64,000 nucleotides of DNA from Methanosalsum zhilinae DSM 4017. GTDB taxonomy: Archaea > Halobacteriota > Methanosarcinia > Methanosarcinales > Methanosarcinaceae. The notes under the pieces are model-generated. The model made no database searches and was not told the DNA's origin. It worked only from the letters and a program-made list of their open reading frames with translations. The stretch is taken from the NCBI RefSeq assembly GCF_000217995.1, contig NC_015676.1, positions 1,471,708 through 1,535,707 of the forward strand, given 5' to 3'. How positions within the stretch are numbered: the stretch's first letter is position 1; each line of letters starts with the position of its first letter. A program made the translations under genes and the position numbers. Shown in pieces: positions 46,581-55,815 of the stretch.

Positions 46581-47060
46581 ATGAATCAGAGACGAATAAT
46601 CATAGATGAAAGTGCAGCAGATGCACTTCCAATGAGGATAACAGTAGCTGCTATAGTAATCGCAATTATCATGGTTCTTCTTGCCAGTGGTGTTTCAAAT
46701 ATGCTAACAGCTGTAAATGAGAGGAAGGCAGTTAATGAAGCTGAAAAAATTGCAATGCATGCAGAGCAGATATCTCTTAGAGGAGAAGGAAGCAGAATAG
46801 TACTGGACATCGATGTGCCCACAGGATACCGCATTGTACTTGGAGCACTGGCTCATGATAAAGACAACTGGCCTGTTAATGCAAATTCATATCATATACA
46901 GACAGGAAGAAGAAATATAATTAAGGAAACAGGGGCATCTTTTTCAGACGAATTCATGGCCGGTCCTGCGATCATCCCGGAAGGGTCACACCAGATTATT
47001 ATTGAGAGTATCAGAGACCCTTCATATAACAGACTCTTTATAGCTGCATATATTACCTGA
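46581..47060 (+). CDS. Pilin-like secreted protein 1
   Basis: Protein of 159 residues with a short polar N-terminus (to about residue 18), one hydrophobic helix (MRITVAAIVIAIIMVLLASGVSNML) and a beta-rich outer domain with VLDIDVPTGYRIVLG and EGSHQIIIESI. This is the layout of archaeal type IV pilin-like or archaellin-like subunits, where a prepilin peptidase cuts before the helix; the exact cut site is not clear. It is the first of four such genes packed within 2.8 kb. Function is unknown. Confidence 0.72.
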   Translation: MNQRRIIIDESAADALPMRITVAAIVIAIIMVLLASGVSNMLTAVNERKAVNEAEKIAMHAEQISLRGEGSRIVLDIDVPTGYRIVLGALAHDKDNWPVNANSYHIQTGRRNIIKETGASFSDEFMAGPAIIPEGSHQIIIESIRDPSYNRLFIAAYIT

Positions 47061-47073
47061 GACCGGTGAATGC

Positions 47074-47682
47074 ATGTCCTGGATATATCCACTTCTTTAT
47101 GAGGAAGACGCATGGTCCGAATTTGTGCTCTCAAAGGTCGGGCTTATGATAGCATGTGCGATAGTGATAGCTGCGATATCACATCTGACCTACGGTTTCT
47201 GGTCACTGAACCAGGAAAATGAACTGGACGCCATTGCACTGGAACTAAAACACACAATTGAAAGAACATCTTCTATAAAAGAAGGCGAGAACTCAGGATA
47301 TTCATTCCATCTTCATGACCTTGTGTATGAATCTTCAATTGACCCAAACACGATTAAAGCATACATAGGCCATAATTATATCAGGCTCGAGATTGAGAGA
47401 AATGACCGCACAATAAGTACTGTAAAGCCGCTTGTTTTCAATGTGATCACTCTTAATCAAAGCGAACTTCAGAAAAGCCTGGATAGTGAGTTTGCCAGCA
47501 CTGGTCGTATTGATAGGCCTTTGAATGAAAATCCTGAAGATGTGCTGGATTTTATTGCACAATTAGCCCAGCAGGAGACACATTTAAATACAAGTAAAAA
47601 AATTTACATTGTAAAAGAATTTACATATATTCAGTACGATTCTGAGGTTTTCAGGCTTGAACATATGCTTCTTTATCAATGA
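47074..47682 (+). CDS. Pilin-like secreted protein 2
   Basis: Protein of 202 residues. A short N-terminus (1-20) precedes one hydrophobic helix (VGLMIACAIVIAAISHLTYGFW) and an extracellular-type domain with alternating strands (YSFHLHDLVYESSIDPN, YIRLEIERNDRTISTVKPLVF). GGTGAATGC precedes the ATG. It overlaps or abuts gene 3 of the cluster. No enzyme motif is seen. Confidence 0.7.
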   Translation: MSWIYPLLYEEDAWSEFVLSKVGLMIACAIVIAAISHLTYGFWSLNQENELDAIALELKHTIERTSSIKEGENSGYSFHLHDLVYESSIDPNTIKAYIGHNYIRLEIERNDRTISTVKPLVFNVITLNQSELQKSLDSEFASTGRIDRPLNENPEDVLDFIAQLAQQETHLNTSKKIYIVKEFTYIQYDSEVFRLEHMLLYQ

Positions 47683-48151
47683 TGAAAAGGGATTACTTGA
47701 ACCGCAGAATGACATAATGGCCACCGCAATGCTTGTCGTTGGATTTGTAGTATTTGCAGCTATTATGTCAGAAGCGTATATAGTGTATGATCACAATTCA
47801 CATGCACTGGAAAATTATGAAGATGCATCCCGTATTGCAGAATCACTTGCTTCCAGTGATCTGCTCTATGATAATGAAAATGGTGTGATCAGTGCAGATG
47901 CTCTTGATCATCTGTGCAATCCAGAAAAAGGGAAGTATTCAAAACAAATATTATTTTCCAGTTTGTCTGCCGGTTTTACCTATACTGTAGAGGTATATAC
48001 GCAATGCAATGAACACAGATGGATACTCAAAGAGTCTGAAAATATGAAGTATTTCAGTAATGAAGTCATTGCAGCTTCTGTTCCTGTTGTAATAGAGATC
48101 AATCCTGTAGAGTCTGTACCTGGAGTACTGTGCGTCAGAATATGGAATTGA
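47657..48151 (+). CDS. Pilin-like secreted protein 3
   Basis: Protein of up to 164 residues. The conserved part begins near KGLLEPQNDIMATAMLVVGFVVFAAIMSEAY, a hydrophobic helix after a short acidic leader, followed by YEDASRIAESLASSDLL. The start is uncertain: TTG at 47657 overlaps the previous gene by 26 bases, and the next in-frame ATG (47717) lies inside the hydrophobic helix leader. AAAAGGGAT at 47686-47694 is not followed by an in-frame standard start. Likely translated by coupling with gene 2. Confidence 0.65.
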   Translation: MNICFFINDEKGLLEPQNDIMATAMLVVGFVVFAAIMSEAYIVYDHNSHALENYEDASRIAESLASSDLLYDNENGVISADALDHLCNPEKGKYSKQILFSSLSAGFTYTVEVYTQCNEHRWILKESENMKYFSNEVIAASVPVVIEINPVESVPGVLCVRIWN

Positions 48152-48155
48152 TACA

Positions 48156-49331
48156 ATGAGAAAAACGAAGCACGACATATGCTCTCACCTGCTATGCAGA
48201 ATGATAAAAAATAATGCTACAACAATTTTCAGCTTGTTTCGGGACAGAAAAGGTATTTCTACCACGTTAGATGCATTGCTGTTTCTGGTAATGGTTTCAA
48301 TTTCCGCTGCACTTCTTATGCCGGTTGCAATGACTGATTCTCAGTACAGGGCAGCAGAACACACTTCAATCGAAGATATGAGCAAACATCTGCTCAGATC
48401 CCTGATAAGCAGTACAGTAGATGATTTTGAATATTATCATTACATTGATTCTACAGGTATGCATCATGAGGATCTCGGGGATCATGATGAGTTAGATATG
48501 CTTTTCAAAAAAAGGTACATTCACCTGAAGCCTGCGGATATTCTGGCAGAAGCTGTAATATTCCAGCTGAAGGTTAAAGGCCATGAAGATGAAGATCCTA
48601 TATATGTACGGGCAGGTGGGGAAGATCACCTGATCAGGACTGAGAAAGTAATCGATTCTTATCTTCATTCCCGGCTGGGAAGAAGTTATAACTACCGTCT
48701 TGAAGTTAACTGGTACCCTGTTACAGGTACAGATATATCAAGCAGTTTCACAATTGGAAACATGAATCCACCAGATGCCATAGTCCAAAAATCCAGGATA
48801 GCACTTCCATATGACTTCTCAGTTTCCTACAATACAATAGCATCGCCTCTCAATGACTCGATCCTTGAAAATACAATGAATCGCACTTATGATGAACAAA
48901 AAGAAATCCTTTACCATGCTTTCATTGAAGGCATTAAAGCAGGTTCTATGGAAATTGCACGAAAAATTTCCGGTATTAAATATCCTGCCCCGGATAATGA
49001 ACGAAAAATGAACAGTATCTTCATAAAACATGTTTCATCTCCTTACCACCTGGACTACAATAGGAATATTGAGGAAAACAATACGCCTGCAATCCCACAT
49101 AAAGAATATCCATTTAATATAGCTCAAAATAAAGAATTTGAAGACCTGCTCTGCGATATAATCTCATCCACAGCTATTCATAACAGCAGGAAAGACATAA
49201 ATTCAACCATTGAGACTATTCTAGAAGCTGAGGATATTGAATCTGCAAAATTGACCAGAGACCGGCAAATGGAAAATATATTTCATATCTTTAATCAGGG
49301 TGGTGCAGAAGTTATTCTAATGCTCTGGTAG
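48156..49331 (+). CDS. Pilin-like secreted protein 4 (large)
   Basis: Protein of 391 residues, the largest of the cluster. DRKGISTTLDALLFLVMVSISAALLMPV near residues 30-57 looks like a class III (prepilin-type) signal, with cleavage expected after the Lys-Gly. The outer domain is mixed, with several Asp/Glu-rich helices and NxS/NxT sites suited to N-glycosylation (NDS, NRT, NST). It starts 4 bases after gene 3. Similar four- to five-gene sets of pilin-like proteins are known in haloarchaea next to secretion ATPases; no such ATPase is near here. Confidence 0.7.
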   Translation: MRKTKHDICSHLLCRMIKNNATTIFSLFRDRKGISTTLDALLFLVMVSISAALLMPVAMTDSQYRAAEHTSIEDMSKHLLRSLISSTVDDFEYYHYIDSTGMHHEDLGDHDELDMLFKKRYIHLKPADILAEAVIFQLKVKGHEDEDPIYVRAGGEDHLIRTEKVIDSYLHSRLGRSYNYRLEVNWYPVTGTDISSSFTIGNMNPPDAIVQKSRIALPYDFSVSYNTIASPLNDSILENTMNRTYDEQKEILYHAFIEGIKAGSMEIARKISGIKYPAPDNERKMNSIFIKHVSSPYHLDYNRNIEENNTPAIPHKEYPFNIAQNKEFEDLLCDIISSTAIHNSRKDINSTIETILEAEDIESAKLTRDRQMENIFHIFNQGGAEVILMLW

Positions 49332-49627
49332 CTGATAGAAAATCTGATCCATAAGATATATATTCAATAATTGCTTTACTAAAAACACTTCGCCAACAAT
49401 AGACTTAACCAGAAAAACATCAGGTTGCTCTCCCAAAAGTTCATATCAACCTGAGAAATGCTGCTGTAGATAAATATTACAGCCAGTAGATATATAAGAA
49501 ATATCAGAGTGTTATAGAAACATTCAAACAGAATTAAAGTAGAATACTCTTATAGAGATAATATCTGCATCAGACAAATGAAAATATATCAGGAAAACAT
49601 ATCATAATTATCAGGAGGATATAATTT
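49332..49627. ncRNA. Two consecutive hairpins downstream of the pilin-like operon
   Basis: CAGGTTG at 49421-49427 can pair with CAACCTG at 49447-49453, and GCTGTA at 49463-49468 with TACAGC at 49478-49483. No T-run follows, so simple termination is not supported. The remaining sequence leads to the S15 gene with AGGAGGAT before its ATG. A small RNA, a 3' untranslated structure or an operator are all possible. Confidence 0.35.
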
Positions 49628-50086
49628 ATGGCAAAAATGCATACCAGGAAAAAGGGCAAATCAATGGCAACCCGTCCATACCGAACCGAAGCACCAGCCT
49701 GGTCACTTACAGATAAAGATGAGATTACAAAGATAATAATGGACCTGTGGAATCAGGGATATTCAACATCCAAAATAGGTATGATACTGAGAGATAAATA
49801 CGGAGTTCCGGATTCAAAACTTGTTACTGATAAGAAGATCACACAGGTGCTTGAAGAAAATGGTGCCGACTTCCCGCTCCCAGAAGACCTGCAGAACCTC
49901 ATTGTGAAGGCTATACGAATGAGAAAACATCTTGCAATAAATAATCATGATGTCCACAACAAGCGTTCCCTGCAGAACACCGAATCAAAGATCAGAAGGC
50001 TTGTTAAATACTATAAGTCTACAAAAGTGCTGCCAAAGGACTGGAAGTACAAACCATCTACTGCAGAAATGCTGATAACAAGATAA
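49628..50086 (+). CDS. rps15: Small subunit ribosomal protein S15
   Basis: Protein of 152 residues with the archaeal/eukaryotic N-terminal extension ([12 protein letters not shown] and a block [28 protein letters not shown]) followed by the S15 core ([33 protein letters not shown]). It binds 16S rRNA. GGAGGATA precedes the ATG and a hairpin terminator follows. Confidence 0.97.
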   Translation: MAKMHTRKKGKSMATRPYRTEAPAWSLTDKDEITKIIMDLWNQGYSTSKIGMILRDKYGVPDSKLVTDKKITQVLEENGADFPLPEDLQNLIVKAIRMRKHLAINNHDVHNKRSLQNTESKIRRLVKYYKSTKVLPKDWKYKPSTAEMLITR

Positions 50087-50105
50087 GACCTCAATTTTTT
50101 ACCAG

Positions 50106-50132
50106 GCGCCCAACATGGCGCTGCCTTTTTTT
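50106..50132 (+). terminator. Hairpin terminator after rps15
   Basis: GCGCC at 50106-50110 pairs with GGCGC at 50117-50121 around CAACAT; after TGCC a run of seven T follows at 50126-50132. This GC-rich stem in AT-rich surroundings with a T-run is a clear intrinsic-type terminator. Confidence 0.7.
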
Positions 50133-50282
50133 ACATGAGCATTTTTATAGTATTCTATTCTAATAATTCAGGATACGAATTTTCCTTTCCGGTCACATCT
50201 GCGCAACTTTATTAAATAATCTTCACCTTATCTGATCAGCAGATAAATCAAAAATAAATCATAGTGGTATTGAGTGGTGTAA

Positions 50283-51629
50283 TTGAACTCTGATGAAAGG
50301 ATAGAAAAACTTATAGAACTTGCAACAGAAGCCGCAGAATTGATAAAACAGTACAGTTTCGTACGCATAATAACGCATAACGATGCAGATGGGATTACAT
50401 CAGGTGCCATCATATTGCAGTCACTTCGAAGACTGGATATCCCATTTCATGCATCAATTGTAAGCAGACTCGATGAAACGGTTGTAAAGGATGTAAACGA
50501 AAGCACAGAAAAAAAAGATCTTGTTATATTCTGTGACATGGGATCTGGTCAGCCTGAATTAGTCTCTAATGTCAGCGCTGATGTCATAATTATAGACCAC
50601 CACCAGCCAGTAGAGGAAACAACTGCCAGGGTTATGGTCAATCCCCACCTTGCAGGCATTGAGGGTGCTTATTATCTCTGCGCATCAGGAACAACCTATA
50701 TGGTAAGCAGGGAGATAAGCAGAGACAATGTGGATCTAGCAGGACTTGCTATTGCCGGTGCCATTGGAGATAAACAGATTTTTGAGTCTGCGAACAGATT
50801 CATACTTGAAGAAGCTATCCAGGAAGGGGTAGTCTCAATAAAAAAAGGATTGAAGGTCGGAAGCGGGGATATTGCAGATGTACTGGAGTATAGCCCTGAG
50901 CCTTATTTAGATATTACAGGAGACCGCACTAAAATAGAAGAGTTTCTCGATATCCTGAACATCCGGGGCGAAATACACGATCTCAGTAGTGAGGATATGA
51001 AAAAACTTACATCTACCATAGCTCTAAAACTTGCAAAAAAAGCAAGTTCTGATGCAATTGAATCTGTCATAGGCGATGTATATTTCCTTAATAATGAAAT
51101 TATAACCAATATTTATGATCTTGTAGAAATAGCTAATACCTGCGGAAAAGTTAAGATGGGAGGACTCGCACTCTCGCTTTGTATGCGCGATAAAACTGTG
51201 GTAGAGGAAGCAAGATCACTTACCAGAGAAAATCACAGAAAAATAATCTCTGATATGAAAAGCTGCGAAGATATGATAAAGGCAAGAAAGAACATCAGAT
51301 ATCTTAAAGCAAATGAACTGGAATCCATAGGTACTATTGCAGGCATCGTAGTAAGATATATTCATACAGATCTTCCATTTATAGCTCTTAATGAAACTGA
51401 TGACATTGTCAAGGTCTCTGGGAGAGCAACACGCCCTCTCATTAAAAAAGGCGTGGATCTGGCTGCTGCATTTCGTGACGCTGCAGGTTCAGTTGGAGGA
51501 AACGGAGGAGGACATAATATTGCATCCGGTGCCACCATCCCAGTTGGCAAAGAGGAAGAATTCCTGGACAGAGTAGATCAAATTATAGAAAAGCAGATAA
51601 AAGCCAGTGTTGAAGGGAACCTAAAATGA
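50283..51629 (+). CDS. RecJ-like DHH phosphoesterase (archaeal GAN-type)
   Basis: Protein of 448 residues of the DHH/DHHA1 superfamily. Metal motifs HNDADG near residue 37, an FCDMGSG block, IIDHHQP near 97, and the C-terminal DHHA1 motif GGNGGGHNIASGA. Archaeal RecJ-like proteins are single-strand exonucleases or GINS-associated partners in replication and repair. It starts with TTG after a GTGGTG stretch, and its stop overlaps pcc1 by 4 bases, so both are in one operon. Confidence 0.9.
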   Translation: MNSDERIEKLIELATEAAELIKQYSFVRIITHNDADGITSGAIILQSLRRLDIPFHASIVSRLDETVVKDVNESTEKKDLVIFCDMGSGQPELVSNVSADVIIIDHHQPVEETTARVMVNPHLAGIEGAYYLCASGTTYMVSREISRDNVDLAGLAIAGAIGDKQIFESANRFILEEAIQEGVVSIKKGLKVGSGDIADVLEYSPEPYLDITGDRTKIEEFLDILNIRGEIHDLSSEDMKKLTSTIALKLAKKASSDAIESVIGDVYFLNNEIITNIYDLVEIANTCGKVKMGGLALSLCMRDKTVVEEARSLTRENHRKIISDMKSCEDMIKARKNIRYLKANELESIGTIAGIVVRYIHTDLPFIALNETDDIVKVSGRATRPLIKKGVDLAAAFRDAAGSVGGNGGGHNIASGATIPVGKEEEFLDRVDQIIEKQIKASVEGNLK

Positions 51630-51862
51630 AAATGTATTGCACTATAGAGTTCAGGGAGGTGGAAAATCCAGAGATTGCAGAAATTGTCGCAAAATCTCTA
51701 TCCCCTGACAATCTCCGTAATATTGAAACTAATATAGATACGGACAATATTAGTATCAGGATATCAACTGAAAAAATCACATCACTGATTGCTACAGTGG
51801 ATGACTACCTCATGAATGCAAAGATAGCTGAAGATATACTAAGGGATATAAAAAATAAGTAA
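51626..51862 (+). CDS. pcc1: KEOPS complex subunit Pcc1
   Basis: Protein of 78 residues with the Pcc1 pattern: a beta-alpha start MKMYCTIEFREVENPEIAEIVAKSLSPDN, then NISIRISTEKITSLIATVDDYLMN. Pcc1 is the dimerising subunit of KEOPS, which makes t6A37 on ANN-decoding tRNAs. Translationally coupled to the RecJ-like gene. Confidence 0.9.
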   Translation: MKMYCTIEFREVENPEIAEIVAKSLSPDNLRNIETNIDTDNISIRISTEKITSLIATVDDYLMNAKIAEDILRDIKNK

Positions 51863-51894
51863 ATCAACAAGGATAATATACTTTATTATTTTAA

Positions 51895-52776
51895 TTAACC
51901 CTGTTCCTTCTTCCTACCAGATGCCGGTTCAATGTGCACCACCACATCTGTAACATCTTCAAAACTATCGATCAGTATTTTCTCCACATTATCAGCTACC
52001 CTGTGTGCTTCATCAGTTCGCATATCAGGGGAAACAGTAACATGAAGATCTATATGCACATCTCCGGAAGTTCCACGTGTCCTGATATTATGACAATCAA
52101 CAACGCCATCCACCAGTCCTACCAGGCACGCTATGGACCTGTTATCCATTCTAGAGGCATCACATAGTGGTTGGGAGCTCTGCCGTACAATTGAAATAGC
52201 TGCATGAAAGATAACAATCGCTATTATCAATGCTATCAGTGGATCTACTATCGGATATCCGGCCCTTATTGCCACAAGGCCCATTATGACAGCCAGAGTG
52301 GAATATACATCACTTTTTGTATGCATTGAATCTGCAATAAGAATATCACTGCCAAGTTTCTCACCTTCCCTTTTTTCATAAATTGAGATAATTATACTTA
52401 TGAGCATGGCCGCTACCATAATAATAAAGCTCATTGTGGTAACTGTAGGAATATCTCCGGTTACAAATCTTTCATAAGATCTGTGAAGCAATTCGAAACT
52501 TATGAAGACAAGCATCATTGCAATACCAATCGAAGCAAGACTTTCATATTTTTTGTGACCGTATGGATGATCTCTGTCCGGTGGACGAGATGCTATTTTA
52601 ATTCCGATCAGTCCCACAATATTTGAGATTCCATCAGATAATGAGTGATATCCATCCGCCTGGATACTGAGAGTGTCTGTAAAAGAACCGTATACTATTT
52701 TTGCTATTGCAACTAATAAATTCAGCACAAGAATAACCAGAAGTATCCTGCGAATTTTATCAAATCGATCCTTCAA
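51895..52776 (-). CDS. Cation diffusion facilitator (CDF) transporter
   Basis: Membrane protein of 293 residues with six membrane segments and a C-terminal cytosolic domain of about 85 residues. Metal-site Asp/His motifs are QADGYHSLSDG in segment 2 and ADSMHTKSDVYST in segment 5; the C-terminal domain carries DVHIDLHVTVSPDM and DVVVHIEP. Exports Zn2+, Mn2+, Fe2+ or similar by proton exchange; selectivity not decidable. TTG start with GAGAGGT upstream; the start overlaps the 41-residue small frame at 52760-52885. Confidence 0.92.
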   Translation of the reverse strand: MKDRFDKIRRILLVILVLNLLVAIAKIVYGSFTDTLSIQADGYHSLSDGISNIVGLIGIKIASRPPDRDHPYGHKKYESLASIGIAMMLVFISFELLHRSYERFVTGDIPTVTTMSFIIMVAAMLISIIISIYEKREGEKLGSDILIADSMHTKSDVYSTLAVIMGLVAIRAGYPIVDPLIALIIAIVIFHAAISIVRQSSQPLCDASRMDNRSIACLVGLVDGVVDCHNIRTRGTSGDVHIDLHVTVSPDMRTDEAHRVADNVEKILIDSFEDVTDVVVHIEPASGRKKEQG

Positions 52777-52885
52777 TCAAATACCTCTCTGCTATTCTTA
52801 ATGCCTCATCCTGATTCCAGATATAGGGATTTGTGACCAGTTCGCTCATTTTCAGTAAATCAACTCTATGGTAGGATATATGCAT
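52760..52885 (-). CDS. Possible 41-residue small protein upstream of the CDF gene
   Basis: The minus strand from 52885 reads a short open frame starting MHISYHRVDLLKMSELVTNP and ending IAERYLIEGSI, with amino acid composition like a real helical protein. AAAGGA lies 2 bases before the ATG, close for a ribosome site; an internal ATG at 52849 is an alternative start. Its last 17 bases overlap the start of the CDF gene, which would couple translation of a TTG-started gene. No homologue is known to me. Confidence 0.5.
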   Translation of the reverse strand: MHISYHRVDLLKMSELVTNPYIWNQDEALRIAERYLIEGSI

Positions 52886-53148
52886 TTTCCTTTACATCCC
52901 ACTTATTCAGAAACGTAAATATAAGATATTATCATTAAAAGCAGTAATCAAATAACTGCTGTATACTGAAAATACAAATTATATGGATACTGTAGATAAC
53001 CGATAAAAGTATATCAACAAAATATTAAAAGGATGCCATGTTAATGAAAGCATCTATTCAATTTACAGTGTTCAGCTTACAGAGAAAAATCATAAATATT
53101 CAGTATCTTGACGGGTATTATATTAATTAATCAGCGAGGAAAAAATAT
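52886..53148. other. Intergenic region upstream of serS
   Basis: AT-rich stretch with several TATA-like runs. A 30-codon frame from ATG 53038 to 53130 after AAAAGGATG exists, but its composition is not persuasive. GCGAGGAA precedes the serS start. No hairpin stands out. Confidence 0.4.
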
Positions 53149-54654
53149 ATGGATCTGGAGTTCGACCTTAGCGCATCATTTAGAACAAGTGCCGATGCTT
53201 CTGCAGCCAGGGATACGCTTGAGAGTCTTTTCAACGATGCAGAAAACCTGCTTTCAAAAGGAGCACCTGAAGGGCAGGGTGCAAGAATTGCACATTGGAA
53301 TGTGGAAGAAGACAGGATTAACCTCCAGATCTTATCCGGAAGGTATGTAAGAGCTCACGATGCTGTGTTAAGGCTTAGAAAAAAAATAGCTCCTGAACTT
53401 GGAAAGAAATTCCATGTAGGAATAAGAGGTATTGAAGTTCACTCATTCACCATAAAGATCCCATCAGAAGCCGATCTTAAAGAGATAAAAATTCCTTTTG
53501 TGACCAATATGGAATATAAAGACGGATCAATCCTGCTGACCCTTGATGTAACAGAATCTGAAATTGAGAAGAGAATACCGGACAGAATACTTACCCTAAT
53601 TGAAGACAAAATCGCAGCACTTACCTATGGAGGAAAAGCAGAGCACTGGAATTTGCTCTGGCAGAGTGAAGAAAAGAAACAGCCATTCAAACTGGATCCT
53701 ACACAGGAAATGATGAAAAGAGGCTGGATAAAAAGAGGTGCAAGCAGGGGTCAGTGGATCCACGGACCCCAGTCAACCAGACTGTTTCGGGCATTTGAAA
53801 AGATTGTTGTTGAGGAGTTGCTAGAACCTTTGGGATACAGGGAAATGATGTTCCCAAAACTGATTCCATGGGAAGTCTGGAAAAAATCAGGACATGCAAA
53901 AGGAGTATATCCTGAAATATATTACGTGTGTCCTCCAAAGACCAGAGATCCTGAATACTGGGAAGAGATCAGTGATTACTATAAAGTAACCCACGAAGTT
54001 CCAGTTTCCCGTATCAAGGAAAAGATAGGGGATCCCATAGGAGGAATGTGCTACGCCCAGTGTCCTCCTTTCTGGGTATTTCTGCAGGGTGAAACCATAG
54101 CAAACGATCAGTTCCCAATAAAGGTATTTGATCGCTCAGGAACATCACACAGGTATGAAAGCGGAGGCATTCACGGAATGGAAAGGGTAGATGAGTTCCA
54201 CAGGATCGAAATACTATGGACCGGAACACCTGAGCAGGTTACAAAAGCTTCAAATCAGCTTCAGGAAAAATACAAGCATATTTTCAATAACATACTTGAC
54301 CTTGAGTGGAGGATGGCATGGGTAACTCCCTGGTTCATGGCACAGGAGGGGTTAGCAGGTGTTTCCCAGCAAAATGACGTTGGAACAATCGACTATGAAG
54401 CACCTCTGCCATATCGCGGGAAAGACGGAGAATGGCTTGAATTCCAGAACGTCAGTGTCAATGGAAACAAATATCCGTCAGGATTTAATGTAAAATGCCA
54501 GTCCGGAGAGGAACTCTGGTCAGGATGTTCTGGTGTGGGACTTGAGAGATGGGCTTCAGTGTTCCTGGCACAGAAGGGACTTGACCCTGAGGGATGGCCT
54601 GAGGAGTTTAGAAAAATAGTTGGAGAGATTCCAGAAGGCTTCAGCTTTTTATAA
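53149..54654 (+). CDS. serS: Seryl-tRNA synthetase, methanogen (rare) type
   Basis: Class II synthetase of 501 residues of the atypical SerRS found only in methanogenic archaea. In place of the long N-terminal coiled coil of normal SerRS it has an alpha-beta tRNA-binding domain (1-160). Catalytic core: [14 protein letters not shown] with a zinc Cys, [25 protein letters not shown] (motif 2), and the C-terminal [22 protein letters not shown] (motif 3 with the second zinc Cys). The expected Cys-Glu-Cys zinc site is therefore present. Normal length. Confidence 0.96.
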   Translation: MDLEFDLSASFRTSADASAARDTLESLFNDAENLLSKGAPEGQGARIAHWNVEEDRINLQILSGRYVRAHDAVLRLRKKIAPELGKKFHVGIRGIEVHSFTIKIPSEADLKEIKIPFVTNMEYKDGSILLTLDVTESEIEKRIPDRILTLIEDKIAALTYGGKAEHWNLLWQSEEKKQPFKLDPTQEMMKRGWIKRGASRGQWIHGPQSTRLFRAFEKIVVEELLEPLGYREMMFPKLIPWEVWKKSGHAKGVYPEIYYVCPPKTRDPEYWEEISDYYKVTHEVPVSRIKEKIGDPIGGMCYAQCPPFWVFLQGETIANDQFPIKVFDRSGTSHRYESGGIHGMERVDEFHRIEILWTGTPEQVTKASNQLQEKYKHIFNNILDLEWRMAWVTPWFMAQEGLAGVSQQNDVGTIDYEAPLPYRGKDGEWLEFQNVSVNGNKYPSGFNVKCQSGEELWSGCSGVGLERWASVFLAQKGLDPEGWPEEFRKIVGEIPEGFSFL

Positions 54655-54796
54655 CATAACTGCATATAGGAAACCCAAATGAATACATGACCGATTTATT
54701 TATATACAGATATGTTGACTATAGTCGAGCATGTTTGAGATATTAATAAAATTATCGGATTCAAAGTCAGAAGCTTATTGATATTGGAGGAATAAC

Positions 54797-55387
54797 TTGG
54801 CAAGAAAAGTACAAAGAAAACTTGATAAATGGAAATCAAAGCAGTGGTACACACTGGAAACACCTGATTTCATGGGAAGAACCACTATCGGACAGACACC
54901 AGCTGATGATCCCCGCAAGCTGGTAGGCAGGGTAATTGAAACAACTGTTGGGGAACTTACAAACGATTTCTCAAAACATAACATAAAGCTGAAACTAAGA
55001 ATTGATGATGTTGTGGGAGATGTTGCACAGGTTAAGTTCATGGGCCATGAGATTACAACCGATTATTTGCGTTCCATTGTGAAAAGACAGACATCCAGAA
55101 TTGATTCTAACCTGACTGTTACTACAAAAGACGGAATAAAGGTCAGAGTCAAGCCTATATGCTTCACTGTTAAAAGGGCACGCTCAAGCCAGATAAGAGG
55201 AATCAGAGCAGTTATGGAAGATGTTGTCAGACAGCGTGCAACAGAAGTTGGATTTGAACAGTTTGTTGAGGAACTGGTCGGTGGAAAACTTTCTGCAAGT
55301 ATATATCGAAACGTTAAGACAATATACCCGATCAGAAGAGTTGAAATTCGAAAGACTGAAGTTCAGGCAGCACCTGTAGCTGCATGA
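54797..55387 (+). CDS. rps3ae: Small subunit ribosomal protein S3Ae (eS1)
   Basis: Protein of 196 residues: [27 protein letters not shown] at the start, [31 protein letters not shown], and [23 protein letters not shown]. It binds near the mRNA exit site of the small subunit. Start is TTG at 54797 with GGAGG at 54786-54790 fixing it. Confidence 0.96.
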   Translation: MARKVQRKLDKWKSKQWYTLETPDFMGRTTIGQTPADDPRKLVGRVIETTVGELTNDFSKHNIKLKLRIDDVVGDVAQVKFMGHEITTDYLRSIVKRQTSRIDSNLTVTTKDGIKVRVKPICFTVKRARSSQIRGIRAVMEDVVRQRATEVGFEQFVEELVGGKLSASIYRNVKTIYPIRRVEIRKTEVQAAPVAA

Positions 55388-55466
55388 ACATCATATCTTC
55401 TTATTTTCATGATAATGACAATGTCAGATTAATATTACATAGGCCTGCTATCAGACTATGGAAATC

Positions 55467-55688
55467 TCATTCATTTTTTTTATCTTTTTCTGATCGATAG
55501 TCTTCTTTTATTTTTTTTATCATCTCTTCATTGGCTTCTACAACAAGCGACCCTATATAGCCACAGTTCTTACAATGATATACCATTCCCATATAGCCAC
55601 CGGCCTCATAATAGAGGTCAGAATTCCCGCATACAGGACAGACTTTGATCATCTTCTCGTCAGGTTCTATACTAAAATCCTCTTCCAT
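55467..55688 (-). CDS. Small zinc-ribbon protein
   Basis: Protein of 73 residues. One zinc ribbon with CPVCGNSDLYYEAGGYMGMVYHCKNCGY, i.e. CPVC and CKNC pairs, followed by a charged helix rich in Lys and Glu. Common as small archaeal proteins of unknown function. ATG at 55688 is used; the TTG two codons upstream gives no benefit. Confidence 0.8.
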   Translation of the reverse strand: MEEDFSIEPDEKMIKVCPVCGNSDLYYEAGGYMGMVYHCKNCGYIGSLVVEANEEMIKKIKEDYRSEKDKKNE

Positions 55689-55815
55689 AAACAAATAAAG
55701 GGCAACAATTGTTCATAAGTATTGCTTTCGGCTTATCAATCAATTAACAAATCTATCTATCTATCTACCTATATGCCGATCTAGTCTACATCATCATCCA
55801 TAATCTCTGATGTTT

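Noticed and set aside
53038-53130. 30-codon leader peptide before serS
   Set aside because: AAAAGGATG precedes it, but composition is not protein-like and there is no run of serine codons that would suggest attenuation.
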